From Candidatus Saelkia tenebricola (lineage in GTDB: Bacteria > Omnitrophota > Gorgyraeia > Kaelpiales > Kaelpiaceae): a stretch of DNA of 37,915 nt. The notes beneath the pieces were generated by a model, which had not been told where the DNA came from, ran no database searches, and worked only from the letters and a program-made list of their open reading frames with translations. How positions within the stretch are numbered: the stretch's first letter is position 1; the number at the start of each line of letters is the position of its first letter. The stretch lies in NCBI GenBank assembly GCA_030765145.1, contig JAVCDA010000084.1, positions 1-37,915 on the forward strand, written 5' to 3'. Position numbers and translations under genes: made by a program. This document shows positions 9,524 to 19,086 of this stretch, piece by piece.

Positions 9524-10696
9524 CTAAAAATATCGCTCAATTACTCCAGATAATTTTTGACCCACTTTTCTTGTTAAACCAAGCTTAAAATTCCTCTGCA
9601 GATAATCACACTCTTTTTTAAAAGCGTATTCTAACATACCTAAAGAAGTGCTATATTCGTTACTTAAAGAATAATTTTTATTTTTTTCAACCCTTACCGG
9701 CTGCCGTAAAATTTCTGAGGCAATGTTTTCTAAATCTGGATATTCTAGTATATTACCTCCTGTAATAACAATACCTCCTACAAAAGAATGTGGAATATTC
9801 TCCACTTCCATAGATTTTCTAATCTGATACAGGATTTTCTTCAAACTCTTTTCCATAGCATTCTTTATGTTGTAAACCGAAACATTACCTAACGCAGTTT
9901 GAGACTGCACTAATAATTCATCTTCTTTTGCTATGAAACTGCTTTCTAAAACCCTTTCTAAATTTGCTTGATCCAAATGATAAATCGACTGAAACAACTC
10001 ATGTGCAGATTTCAAATTACTGTTAAAGACATCCATATTTTTCAAAACACCATCCTTAAAAACTGCAAATTTTACTTTACCCCATCCAATATCTATTAAC
10101 ATTACACCTGCTTTTTTATCATCTGGAGTCAAAAATAAATTTGCTTTTGCAAATATCTCTGGTATTAAATCTTCGATTTCTAAACTAATTTCTGAAAAAA
10201 GCGAAAAAATAGTATTATAAACATTGGCTGGAATTGTAATAGCATTAACCGCTAATTCTATACTCTGGGCTAACATTTTTTCCGGATTTACAATACCACT
10301 CTGTTTATCTATTGTATATTCTTCAACTTGAACAAAAATTTCTTTCTCATCCAAACTAATTCTGTCTTGCAAAATTTGTTTTTTCAACTTCCCTATTTCC
10401 TGAATACTTATCGGACATTGCGAATTGTTTCTTTGAAAACATTCCTTTATATGATAAAGATTACCGAACGAGGAATTAAGCAAAACTTTTTTAGGTTTTA
10501 TGGAATATTTTTTTTCAAAACTACTAAGGATCTCCAAAATATTAAAAAACAATTTCCTATAGTTAGTAATCACACCACTAAAGTAACCGTCTGTAGGAAG
10601 AGAAACTGCCCCCTTTACTTCGAAACTATCTTTAGTAAATTCTCCGCTTACGAGCCTTACGCTATAGGAACCTATATCAAGAGCATATTTAAGCAT
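9524..10696 (-). CDS. ftsA: Cell division protein FtsA
   Basis: A 390-residue actin-like ATPase. Phosphate-1 motif ALDIGSYSVRL (residues 5-15), phosphate-2 motif LIDIGWGKVKF (200-210) and adenosine motif GIVITGGNILEYP (308-320) are all visible; residues about 85-165 correspond to the SHS2 (1C) domain. The last 13 residues, VGQKLSGVIERYF, can form the amphipathic helix that tethers FtsA to the membrane. FtsA anchors FtsZ and recruits later division proteins. It lies right after ftsQ as in most dcw clusters, which supports FtsA over the related PilM. It ends with TAG. No ftsZ follows. Confidence 0.9.
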   Translation of the reverse strand: MLKYALDIGSYSVRLVSGEFTKDSFEVKGAVSLPTDGYFSGVITNYRKLFFNILEILSSFEKKYSIKPKKVLLNSSFGNLYHIKECFQRNNSQCPISIQEIGKLKKQILQDRISLDEKEIFVQVEEYTIDKQSGIVNPEKMLAQSIELAVNAITIPANVYNTIFSLFSEISLEIEDLIPEIFAKANLFLTPDDKKAGVMLIDIGWGKVKFAVFKDGVLKNMDVFNSNLKSAHELFQSIYHLDQANLERVLESSFIAKEDELLVQSQTALGNVSVYNIKNAMEKSLKKILYQIRKSMEVENIPHSFVGGIVITGGNILEYPDLENIASEILRQPVRVEKNKNYSLSNEYSTSLGMLEYAFKKECDYLQRNFKLGLTRKVGQKLSGVIERYF

Positions 10697-10702
10697 ATTA
10701 TT

Positions 10703-11470
10703 TCATCTCGGTATTAAAACAGCATTTTCAAATCTTAAATCAATAGCTAATGGATTTAATTTTTTATCTTTAATATCCTCAAGAACTAATTTTAAACGCG
10801 CCAGTTTTTCCTCCAATCCTCCTTCACCCAGTTTCACTTTAATACCCTCCGGTAATAAAAGAATTGTATTTTGAGAATCGGAAACATCAACATTAGTCTT
10901 GCTATAAAGATCTTTTATTGCGTCTTTTAAAAAATTTAGAATTTTAAGACCTAAAAATATTTTTATAGTAGAATTATCTTCTCCGATTCTAACTTCTGTA
11001 AGGCTTAACCCCTCGATACAGGCTAAGTTTTCAATCCTAAAATTGCTCGGGAAAGGCAATACAAAACCACTTGCATCCAAAGGATAGAACTGCCCTAAAT
11101 GAATCTGCGCAACAGACTTCCTGTTTTTAACATTTAATTTTAAAGATATAGGCATTTTTTTATATATATCAATTTCCAGTATTTCAGGATGTTTTTTTAA
11201 AACTCTCGCTCTTAAACTGATTGGATTTATCTTAAAAATAGATTCACCTTTTTCTAATCCTAAATAATCAAATGCTTTATCACTAATCATTGTTTTACCA
11301 TCATCAAATTGAATTTCTATATCACTCAATACAAATCTAGGAGAATCAAATGCATAATTTTTAATATATCTGATAAAAACCGTCAAAAAAACAACTATAA
11401 ATAACCCAAAAAAAATAGTGGTTACTAATTGAATCTTTTCTAAATTAAACCTTCTAAGTATTCCTCTCAT
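10703..11470 (-). CDS. ftsQ: Cell division protein FtsQ
   Basis: A 255-residue bitopic protein: short basic cytoplasmic start, one membrane helix (about residues 16-34), then a POTRA domain (about 42-110; VLSDIEIQF ... GESIFKINP ... KMPISLKLNV) and a FtsQ beta domain (YPLDASGFVLPF). FtsQ links early and late divisome parts in the periplasm. Sequence is divergent, but size, topology and place between ddl and ftsA make the call firm. Its ATGA start overlaps the ddl stop. Confidence 0.9.
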   Translation of the reverse strand: MRGILRRFNLEKIQLVTTIFFGLFIVVFLTVFIRYIKNYAFDSPRFVLSDIEIQFDDGKTMISDKAFDYLGLEKGESIFKINPISLRARVLKKHPEILEIDIYKKMPISLKLNVKNRKSVAQIHLGQFYPLDASGFVLPFPSNFRIENLACIEGLSLTEVRIGEDNSTIKIFLGLKILNFLKDAIKDLYSKTNVDVSDSQNTILLLPEGIKVKLGEGGLEEKLARLKLVLEDIKDKKLNPLAIDLRFENAVLIPR

Positions 11471-12408
11471 TTAAGAGCAGATTTTAACATTTTCAATACC
11501 AACTCGTCAAATTCAATCCCAGCTGCTCCTGCAGCACGAGGTAACAGACTCCCACGAGTGAGACCCGGAATTGTATTAACTTCTAAAACATATACCTCAT
11601 CCTTAGCATATGAATAAAGCATATCCACTCTGGAAAAGGAATGACACCCTAATGCATTATGGGCTTTTAATGCTAAAGCCTTAGACCTTTTAGCTATATT
11701 TTTATCAATATCCGCCGGAACCACATATTTGGATACACCTTTTGTGTATTTAGACTGGTAATTATAAATATCCAAAGGATAATTAATTTTTATAACAGGT
11801 AAAGGTTGATTCGCTAAAATACCTACTGTAAGCTCATTTGCCTTTAAAAACTCCTCGATGATAACTCTCCCATCATAGGAAAACACCTCTTTCAATACAG
11901 ACTTTAAATCTTTTTTCTTATCAACCTTAAAAACACCTATACTGGAACCCTGTGCAGAAGGTTTTATAACCAAGGGATAATTAAAATCATTTAAGTCAAA
12001 ACCAGAGTTGTTTTCTAAAACTTTATACTTTGGAGTTGGAATACCACTATCTTCAAACAGGGATTTAGAGATCATCTTACTCATGGCATATTCAGAGGCA
12101 CAAGAATTAGATCCTGTATAAAGATAGCCTTCCTTTTCTAAAATATTTTGCAATTGCCCGTCTTCTCCAAACCAACCGTGAAGAGCTATAAAACAAATAT
12201 CTACTTTCTCTTGATCCAATCTTGTCAAAATCCAGTTCTTTAAATAATTCAAGTCTTTGGCGATAGGAACAATTAAATCGCAAACATTTAATTGCCATCT
12301 TTTCAAAGATTTAAATACTTCTCTTCCGGAAAAAAGAGAAATTTTTCGCTCAGAGGAAGGTCCACCCCGCAATAAAGCAATTTTATGATTTTTAAAAGTT
12401 TTTACCAT
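11467..12408 (-). CDS. ddl: D-alanine--D-alanine ligase
   Basis: A 313-residue ATP-grasp ligase that joins two D-alanines for the peptidoglycan stem peptide. Visible motifs: RGGPSSERKISLFSG at the N-terminus (14-28), HGWFGEDGQLQ (77-87), YTGS, ATP-grasp loop KPSAQGSSIGVF (149-160), EEFLKANELTVG and the metal/product end EVNTIPGLTRGSL (from 276). Length is normal for the short Ddl type. The ATG overlaps the murB stop by 7 bases. Confidence 0.96.
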   Translation of the reverse strand: MVKTFKNHKIALLRGGPSSERKISLFSGREVFKSLKRWQLNVCDLIVPIAKDLNYLKNWILTRLDQEKVDICFIALHGWFGEDGQLQNILEKEGYLYTGSNSCASEYAMSKMISKSLFEDSGIPTPKYKVLENNSGFDLNDFNYPLVIKPSAQGSSIGVFKVDKKKDLKSVLKEVFSYDGRVIIEEFLKANELTVGILANQPLPVIKINYPLDIYNYQSKYTKGVSKYVVPADIDKNIAKRSKALALKAHNALGCHSFSRVDMLYSYAKDEVYVLEVNTIPGLTRGSLLPRAAGAAGIEFDELVLKMLKSALK

Positions 12409-13244
12409 AGAATATTCACTTCCGGCTCAAGCCATACCTTTTTATCCCGCCAAATCCTGCGCTGAAGAACATCTTTTAAAGATAAAATGTCTTCTGAATT
12501 TGTATTTTCAGTATTAATTAAAAAATTAGCATGTTTATCTGACACACACACATCCCCTCGCTTTTTTCCTGCCAAACCTATAGCATCAATAATTTTACCA
12601 ACTTGAAATTCCTTAGGATTTTTAAAAAAACAACCACAAGAAGAATATTGAAAATCTTGAGAAAAAAATCTTTTGTTAATAAAATAATTCATTTTCTTTT
12701 TGATTTCAGATTGTGAAATTTTAGTAATCTTTAACAATACTGAAATTACAACAAAATGTTTTAAACTTGAATTTCTATAATTAAAATCTACCCCTTTTCT
12801 CCCTAAAGTTTTAAAACTTCCTTCGTGATCTAAACAATCTACATTTAATATAAAATCTGCAATTTCATTTCCATAAGCACCGGCATTACCGATAAGAGCT
12901 CCCCCTATTGTTCCCGGTATACCTACTAAAAATTCTAATCCCCCAAGACCATTTTTAACACAATAATTCATAAGTTGGGATATATCTGTACCCGCACCAA
13001 CTTTAAGAACTTCATCCTTACGCCTGATATCCTTAAAAACACCTTTTTTAAGTTTAATTATAACAAGAGACGATTTTTTAGATATAAGGACAGTATTACT
13101 TAAACCGCCAATCACTCTGAACCTAGACCCTGTTTTATTTAAATTCTTAACAATACTTTTCAATTCTTCAATATCCAAAGGAGAGTATATAAATTTCATA
13201 CTAGACTTATATCCATAATTATCGATTATATGTTTATCAGACAT
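12402..13244 (-). CDS. murB: UDP-N-acetylenolpyruvoylglucosamine reductase
   Basis: A 280-residue FAD enzyme that reduces UDP-GlcNAc-enolpyruvate to UDP-MurNAc. FAD-binding segment GIPGTIGGALIGNAGAYG (108-125), substrate-site FNYRNSS with R157, and the short type-II layout are clear. The catalytic proton-donor position, usually Ser in GS-x-FKNP, is Cys here (C205 in CGCFFKNP), a substitution seen in part of the family. The second acid is E275 in EPEVNILW. Overlaps murC by 8 bases and ddl by 7. Confidence 0.95.
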   Translation of the reverse strand: MSDKHIIDNYGYKSSMKFIYSPLDIEELKSIVKNLNKTGSRFRVIGGLSNTVLISKKSSLVIIKLKKGVFKDIRRKDEVLKVGAGTDISQLMNYCVKNGLGGLEFLVGIPGTIGGALIGNAGAYGNEIADFILNVDCLDHEGSFKTLGRKGVDFNYRNSSLKHFVVISVLLKITKISQSEIKKKMNYFINKRFFSQDFQYSSCGCFFKNPKEFQVGKIIDAIGLAGKKRGDVCVSDKHANFLINTENTNSEDILSLKDVLQRRIWRDKKVWLEPEVNILW

Positions 13245-14589
13245 TTGACAGATCTTCTATAAGTAATTGAGAAATTTTATTAACGTCTCCGGCACCCAAT
13301 ATTAAAATGATATCATCTCCTGTTACTTCATTCAATATGCCTTCTCTGATTCCATTCACGGATACATAAACAGTTCTAACACCTGATATCTCACTTGCCA
13401 AAGCATGAGAACTTATACCGGATATTTCTTCTTCAAAAGCCGGATAAATATCCGTAAGAAAAAGTAAATCTGCATTTTTAAAACATTCTCTAAATTCATC
13501 CCAGAGGTATTTTGTTCTACTATATCTATGGGGCTGAAAAACTACAATCAACCTTTTAGGATTAAGGTAATCCTTTATTGTTGCAATAACCTCCTTAATC
13601 TCTCGAGGATGATGCGCATAATCCTCAATGATACAAATTCCTGAAGATGAAAATTTAACTTCATATCTTCTTTTTACACCTTTTAAATTCCTAAATGAAT
13701 CTGCTACTTTTAATAAATTTATATTTAAAAGATCTGCTAATGCAAAAACTGCTAAACTATTAACTGCTGTTTTATACCCAATAAGAGGTATTTTAACATC
13801 AGTTACAAAAACATCGTTTTTAAACACTTTAAGACTTGTACCATCAACTCCTACTTCAATTATACTCCCTCTAAAGACAGCATCCTTGTGTAAACCAAAA
13901 CTGATATAATCACACCCTGATTCTTTTGCGGTTTTTCTTAAAAGATCATCATCATAAGATATTAAATTTAAACCACTTTTTTTCAAGAAATTACTAAATT
14001 CTTTTTTCAAAACAGAAACATCTTCTTGATAAAATTCCAAATGATCTGAGTCTATAGAAGTAACAATTTTTATATCAGAGTCAAAATCAATAAAACTACC
14101 ATCGCTTTCATCCAGTTCAACAACATATCGATATTTACTCTCAATGAAATTATTTTTCTCATCTTGAGATATTCCTCCTAAAAGCATCCCGATATCAAAA
14201 CCAGTGTTTTTTAAGACTTCCCCGAGAAGGTAGGTAGTAGTAGTCTTACCATGAGTACCTGTAACAGAAATTACATTGGTTGTTTTCAAGAATTCATTTA
14301 AAGCCTTTGTTCTATGAATTAAAGGTAAATTCATTTTTTCCGCCTGTTTATACTCTGGATTATTAATAACTGCCGTAGAATAAACAACCTGATCTTTTTC
14401 CCTTAACCTGCTAGCCTCATGCCCTTTATAAACCTCAATCCCCTTTGATTTAAGAATAGCCAAAACCTCCTCATCAGGATTTAAATCTGAACCTCTAACA
14501 CTATACCCAGAAGAACGAATAAGCTGAGCTAAAGAACTCATTCCGATTCCACATATTCCTATTAGATAATAAGAAGGTTTTTTATTCAT
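13237..14589 (-). CDS. murC: UDP-N-acetylmuramate--L-alanine ligase
   Basis: A 450-residue Mur ligase adding the first amino acid to UDP-MurNAc. The N-terminal UDP-binding motif is GICGIGMSSLAQLI (11-24), the ATP P-loop GTHGKTTTT (111-119), the central ligase motif DESDGSFI, and the C-terminal domain starts near EDYAHHPREI and FQPHRYSRT, both MurC hallmarks. The GTHGKT and AHHPREI motifs separate it from MurD/E/F. Its ATG overlaps the end of murG. Confidence 0.97.
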   Translation of the reverse strand: MNKKPSYYLIGICGIGMSSLAQLIRSSGYSVRGSDLNPDEEVLAILKSKGIEVYKGHEASRLREKDQVVYSTAVINNPEYKQAEKMNLPLIHRTKALNEFLKTTNVISVTGTHGKTTTTYLLGEVLKNTGFDIGMLLGGISQDEKNNFIESKYRYVVELDESDGSFIDFDSDIKIVTSIDSDHLEFYQEDVSVLKKEFSNFLKKSGLNLISYDDDLLRKTAKESGCDYISFGLHKDAVFRGSIIEVGVDGTSLKVFKNDVFVTDVKIPLIGYKTAVNSLAVFALADLLNINLLKVADSFRNLKGVKRRYEVKFSSSGICIIEDYAHHPREIKEVIATIKDYLNPKRLIVVFQPHRYSRTKYLWDEFRECFKNADLLFLTDIYPAFEEEISGISSHALASEISGVRTVYVSVNGIREGILNEVTGDDIILILGAGDVNKISQLLIEDLSNV

Positions 14590-15637
14590 TTACGATAATA
14601 GATTCCGCATCTTTTGCAGTTAACAATTGCTTTTTTACTGTTTCAAGCCGGGATTTAACCTGAACCAATAAATGCGGGTTCTCGTTTAAACAATCAATCA
14701 AAGCCCCAACAATTCTATAATCTAAAAATTCTTGTTCCAAAAGATAACAAGCTCCGATTCTATAAAGATATTTTGCATTCTCCAGCTGATGTTGATACGC
14801 ATATGGATAAGGGATAAAAACAGCAGGCAAATTATAGTAAATCGATTCTAAGACAGTTTGCGCTCCTGATCTTGAAATAAGTAAATCAGTTTCTTGATAC
14901 AGTTTATTTATATCCATTCGATAATCAAACAATTTCATATCCAATCTCTTATGTTTTAAAAGCTCATTCATTCTGTCTTTAACTATCGAATAAAATTTCC
15001 TTCCCGAAATGAGAGTAATCTTAATTTCTTTCTTTTTAAAATTATAATATCTTATTAAATCAATCGTAAGTTTATTTAAAAAAAATGAACCATGACTTCC
15101 TCCTGTAATTAACACAGAAAACACCTTGCTTTTATTTTGAATATTATATTTCGATTTCTCAATTTTAACTAAAGGTTTAATCACTACTATTTTTTTTCTT
15201 ATCTTAGTAGAAAAATGCTCTCTTATATCAGGCCAAATAACAAATATAGAATCCGCTTTTTTACTCAACCAGCTATTTGCTCTACCCCAAATCAAATTAG
15301 GCTCATAAATAATAGTCTTAGCTCTTAAAATATTTCCAGCTAAAATCCCTGGGATAGAATAATGACCACCGAAACCTATAAAAACATCTGCTTTTTTGAT
15401 TAACCCAATAATTAAAAAATACAAAAAAACATAAGGAAATTGCAAGATAGCTTTAAATTTATTTTTGCAAATTATAACTTTTTTAACATTTTTAATATCC
15501 GAAATAAGATAATTACTGGTGAGATATAACAAAACATTTTGATCTTTTTCTTGGAGTTTTGTTCTTAACACTAGAGCCGGCTCAATATGTCCACCACTAC
15601 CGCCAGCAAACAAAAATACCCTTCTTTTTCTTTTCAA
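14582..15637 (-). CDS. murG: MurG N-acetylglucosaminyl transferase
   Basis: A 351-residue GT28 enzyme that adds GlcNAc to lipid I to make lipid II at the inner membrane face. Motifs: FAGGSGGHIEPAL (10-22), GFGGHYSIPGILAG, YEPNLIWGRANSWLS, VLITGGSHGS, and the UDP-GlcNAc site ISRSGAQTVLE with PYPYAYQHQLENA. The start is TTG at 15637; an AGGAGG ribosome site 4 bases before it and the alignment of FAGGSGG near the N-terminus decide this start. Confidence 0.95.
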   Translation of the reverse strand: MKRKRRVFLFAGGSGGHIEPALVLRTKLQEKDQNVLLYLTSNYLISDIKNVKKVIICKNKFKAILQFPYVFLYFLIIGLIKKADVFIGFGGHYSIPGILAGNILRAKTIIYEPNLIWGRANSWLSKKADSIFVIWPDIREHFSTKIRKKIVVIKPLVKIEKSKYNIQNKSKVFSVLITGGSHGSFFLNKLTIDLIRYYNFKKKEIKITLISGRKFYSIVKDRMNELLKHKRLDMKLFDYRMDINKLYQETDLLISRSGAQTVLESIYYNLPAVFIPYPYAYQHQLENAKYLYRIGACYLLEQEFLDYRIVGALIDCLNENPHLLVQVKSRLETVKKQLLTAKDAESIIVNE

Positions 15638-15659
15638 TCAGCCTCCTGAAATAAAATGA

Positions 15660-16757
15660 CTATAATTCTACCTCGTTTATAGCAGAATCTTTACTTAAAT
15701 TCAGAATTAAAGCAATCACAATCATATTAGATATCAAAGAAGATCCCCCATAACTGATAAAAGGCAAAGGTAAACCTTTTGTAGGCAACAATCCTAAACA
15801 AACACCTATATTAATAACTATTTGATATGAAAACGATAATGTTAATCCTAAAAGCAACATTTTTTCAAATAATCTTTTTATTTTACTTAAGATTTTAAAA
15901 AAATTCCAAATTAAAATAATATATGTCAAAAGCAATAATGATGCCCCTAAAAATCCAAGTTCCTCGGCTATAATCGAAAAAATAAAATCATTATGTGCCT
16001 GAGGCAAGTAAAATAATTTCTGTCTTGATAACCCTAACCCCTGTCCCAAGAACTTTCCTGAGCCTATTGCTATAAAAGATTGAATAAGCTGAAATCCTAC
16101 ACCCCTATGATACTGCCAAGGAGATATAAAACCTAAAAGACGAAACCTTAAATACGGTAGTCTCCAAAAAGCAAAAACAATAAAAGGAACTACTCCTAAA
16201 ATTGTACAAAACAAAAACTTAAAAGGCACATTTGCAAAGTACAGCATAGATGCTGTTAAAATTGCTATAAACATAGCATTGCCAAAATCCGGCTGTAAAA
16301 GAAGTAAACTCATTAAAACTGCTGCAATAATATAGATCGGTAAACAAATCATTTTAAAATTTTTAAAATAAAACTTCTTCCTGGTTAAAAACCCTGCTAA
16401 ATATATAATGTAAACAATTTTTATAAACTCTATGGGCTGAATACCAAATTCTAAAATCCTAAACCACCTTTTAGCACCACCTGCTCTAACTCCAAATATT
16501 AAAACAGCAATAAGAGCAAATATAGATAAAGACAAAAACAATCTGCTTTTTTGAAAAACTTTGTTTAAATCTAACTTATATACCAATAAGGAAAGGAGAA
16601 AACCTATAGATATAAATAAAATCTGTTTTTTAACAAAATAAAAACTATCTTGATACACTAAATCGGAATATACTCCGGATGCACTGTAGAGAAACAAAAC
16701 TCCGGCTGAAATAAGCACTACCACCAAGGTAATGATATTCCATCTCAACTGCTGCAT
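15660..16757 (-). CDS. ftsW: FtsW, SEDS-family lipid II polymerase
   Basis: A 365-residue polytopic protein of the SEDS family, the glycosyltransferase that polymerises lipid II at the septum with its class B PBP (ftsI, here 21946-23664). SEDS motifs: LLLQPDFGNAMFIA, GQGLGLSRQKLFYLPQAHNDFIF split over the large loop (key Asp in HNDFIFS), EELGFLG, and PLPFISYGGSSLI near the end. Position between murD and murG is canonical. Ends with TAG. Confidence 0.95.
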   Translation of the reverse strand: MQQLRWNIITLVVVLISAGVLFLYSASGVYSDLVYQDSFYFVKKQILFISIGFLLSLLVYKLDLNKVFQKSRLFLSLSIFALIAVLIFGVRAGGAKRWFRILEFGIQPIEFIKIVYIIYLAGFLTRKKFYFKNFKMICLPIYIIAAVLMSLLLLQPDFGNAMFIAILTASMLYFANVPFKFLFCTILGVVPFIVFAFWRLPYLRFRLLGFISPWQYHRGVGFQLIQSFIAIGSGKFLGQGLGLSRQKLFYLPQAHNDFIFSIIAEELGFLGASLLLLTYIILIWNFFKILSKIKRLFEKMLLLGLTLSFSYQIVINIGVCLGLLPTKGLPLPFISYGGSSLISNMIVIALILNLSKDSAINEVEL

Positions 16758-18004
16758 TTTTTAAGACCCTGTACTATTTTTTTGAACTTATTACCTCTAT
16801 CCTCGTAATCCTTAAACATATCAAAACTCGCACACATCGGAGATAAAAGCACAGTATCACGAGGATCTGCGATATCAAATGCAATCTTAACTGCTTCTTC
16901 TAAATCATTTGCCAATTTTACCACTTCAACAAAACCACCCAAAGAAATTAAAATCTTCTCTTTCGCTTCCCCTATTAATACCATTGCTTTTACTTTTTCT
17001 GAAAACTCATCTTGTAAAAGTTTAAAATCAGTTTTTTTATCTCTTCCTCCAGCAATTAATACCACCTCTTTGCTTATACTGTTTAACGCCCACTTAGTAG
17101 AATGAGGATTGGTAGCTTTGGAATCATTGATAAATTCAACACCTTGAATGGCTCCTAAATTCTCCATTCGATGTTTCAACTTCTTCAATTTCTGAATCTC
17201 AAAAATAAGATATTCTTCTTCCAACCCCATTACTCGACCTATTGAATAAACAAATTTTTCATTTAAATCCATATTCAAATTGCGCAGATCATTAACATCC
17301 AAGATGTTAGAAGAGATGGATTCTACTCTTTTTTTAACGATATTTTGAGATAAATTTAAAATCGCTATATCATCCTGAATCTGATTTCTAAAAACATTAA
17401 ATTTTATATCAACATATTCTTCTATTTTTCGATAGCGATCCAGATGATCAGGGGCAATATTGAGCAAAACTGCTATGTATGGATGAAAATACACAATGTT
17501 CTCAAGTTGAAAAGAACTGATTTCTAAAATAATCAAATCTTTAAATTTAAGACTCGAGACTATTTGAGAAAACGGCAATCCAATATTACCGGCAAGGTAC
17601 ACAGAAAACCCAGATTTTTTTAATATCTGATATGTATAAGTAGAAACTGACGTTTTCCCATTAGTTCCCGTAATTGCGATAATTCTAGACGGACAATACA
17701 TCCAAGCAAGTTCAATCTCTGAAATCAAAGGCAAGTTTTCTTTTTTTGCATACTCAACTACAGGATTATTTTTATCAACTCCAGGAGATACAACATATAA
17801 AGAAGCTCCTTTATAGAAATCTTTCCTATGATTACCAAGCTCCACTTCAACACCGATTTTCTTAAGAGAAGAGGCTTTTTTTCTTAAGGACGGGGGATTT
17901 TTAAGATCAGTAACCTTAACTTTGATTCCTTTTTTAACAAGTAACTCCGCAGCAGAAAAACCACTTTTACCTAAACCTATAATACAAAAAAACTCTTCTC
18001 TCAT
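16745..18004 (-). CDS. murD: UDP-N-acetylmuramoylalanine--D-glutamate ligase
   Basis: A Mur ligase adding D-Glu to UDP-MurNAc-L-Ala. The frame is open from 18058, but I choose the ATG at 18002-18004 (419 residues): it forms an ATGA overlap with the mraY stop and puts the UDP-binding motif CIIGLGKSGFSAAELL at the very N-terminus as in other MurD proteins. P-loop ITGTNGKTSVST (about 111-122), FINDSKATNPHST (MurD signature) and LIAGGRDKKTDF are present. It overlaps ftsW by 13 bases. Confidence 0.95.
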   Translation of the reverse strand: MREEFFCIIGLGKSGFSAAELLVKKGIKVKVTDLKNPPSLRKKASSLKKIGVEVELGNHRKDFYKGASLYVVSPGVDKNNPVVEYAKKENLPLISEIELAWMYCPSRIIAITGTNGKTSVSTYTYQILKKSGFSVYLAGNIGLPFSQIVSSLKFKDLIILEISSFQLENIVYFHPYIAVLLNIAPDHLDRYRKIEEYVDIKFNVFRNQIQDDIAILNLSQNIVKKRVESISSNILDVNDLRNLNMDLNEKFVYSIGRVMGLEEEYLIFEIQKLKKLKHRMENLGAIQGVEFINDSKATNPHSTKWALNSISKEVVLIAGGRDKKTDFKLLQDEFSEKVKAMVLIGEAKEKILISLGGFVEVVKLANDLEEAVKIAFDIADPRDTVLLSPMCASFDMFKDYEDRGNKFKKIVQGLKKCSS

Positions 18005-19086
18005 CTCAATTTCAAAGTTAATAGACTCAGCAGTGCAAAAAGGATAGAAATAATCCAAAAACGCACTATGATTTTAGGCTCAGACCAGCCTTTTATTTGA
18101 AAATGATGATGAATTGGTGCTAAGTAAAAAACTCTTTTCCCTCGCGTTTTGAAACTAAATACTTGAATTAAAACAGAAATAGTCTCCATTACGAACAACC
18201 CTCCTATAACAAGCAAGAGAAGTTCCTTTTTGATTATTACAGCTGTTGTCGCAATAACACCGCCCAAAGCTAAAGAGCCACTATCGCCCATAAATATTTC
18301 AGCCGGATAAGAGTTATACCAAAGAAATCCTACTCCGGCACCTATAAGAGCACAGAGAAAAACCATTAACTCTCCACTACCCGGAACATATGAAATAAAC
18401 AAATACGAACTTAATTTAATATTACCTACTAAATAAGACATGCCCGCAAAAGCAGCAGCCGCAACTATGACAGCACCTATAGCCAGCCCATCTAAACCAT
18501 CTGTAAGATTGACCGCATTAGTAGTTGCAATCACAACTACCATTACAAAAACAATATAAAATATCCCCCAATGTAAAATAAGATTTTTAAAAAATGGTAT
18601 TTCAACTGTTGATGCATAATCCGGATTACAAAACAAGTAAACTCCTAATACCAACCCCCATAATGATTGAAACAAAAGCTTATACCTTTTTTTCAATCCT
18701 TTTTTATTAGTCTTGATTTTTAGAATATCGTCCCAGCAACCAACGAGTCCAAAGAAAACCATAGCAACCCCTAGAAGTATAATATAAGGATTTAACGGAT
18801 CAGCAAAAAGCAAGGTAGTAATTAAAGTTATACATATAACAAGTAAACCGCCGGAAGTAGGAACTCCTTCTTTATGAGAATGGTATTGATACAATTTTTC
18901 ACAATCCTCCCTTTTAACATTTTCCACCAACCCCTTATTTTTTAAAAACTGAAGGAATCTTGGGTAAAACAATATGAAAAGGAAAAACGCACATCCACAA
19001 GCAGTTATTGCCCGAAAAGTTATATATTTAAAAAGATTGAAACCAAAAAATATATCTTTCAGCGGATAAAGAATTCTATACAGCAT
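18001..19086 (-). CDS. mraY: Phospho-N-acetylmuramoyl-pentapeptide-transferase
   Basis: A 361-residue polytopic enzyme that moves phospho-MurNAc-pentapeptide onto undecaprenyl phosphate (lipid I). Motifs: GVPTSGGLLV, GCWDDILKIK, NAVNLTDGLDGLAIG, IFMGDSGSLALGG and the MraY-specific LAPIHHHFQIKGWSEPKIIVR split here by family: HHHF is what distinguishes it from the WecA-like gene at 7436-8392. Its ATG overlaps the end of murF by 11 bases. Confidence 0.97.
   Translation of the reverse strand: MLYRILYPLKDIFFGFNLFKYITFRAITACGCAFFLFILFYPRFLQFLKNKGLVENVKREDCEKLYQYHSHKEGVPTSGGLLVICITLITTLLFADPLNPYIILLGVAMVFFGLVGCWDDILKIKTNKKGLKKRYKLLFQSLWGLVLGVYLFCNPDYASTVEIPFFKNLILHWGIFYIVFVMVVVIATTNAVNLTDGLDGLAIGAVIVAAAAFAGMSYLVGNIKLSSYLFISYVPGSGELMVFLCALIGAGVGFLWYNSYPAEIFMGDSGSLALGGVIATTAVIIKKELLLLVIGGLFVMETISVLIQVFSFKTRGKRVFYLAPIHHHFQIKGWSEPKIIVRFWIISILFALLSLLTLKLR

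Noticed and set aside
10328-10717. 129-residue plus-strand frame opposite ftsA
   Set aside because: It is the complement of strongly conserved ftsA/ftsQ sequence, with no motif or ribosome site.
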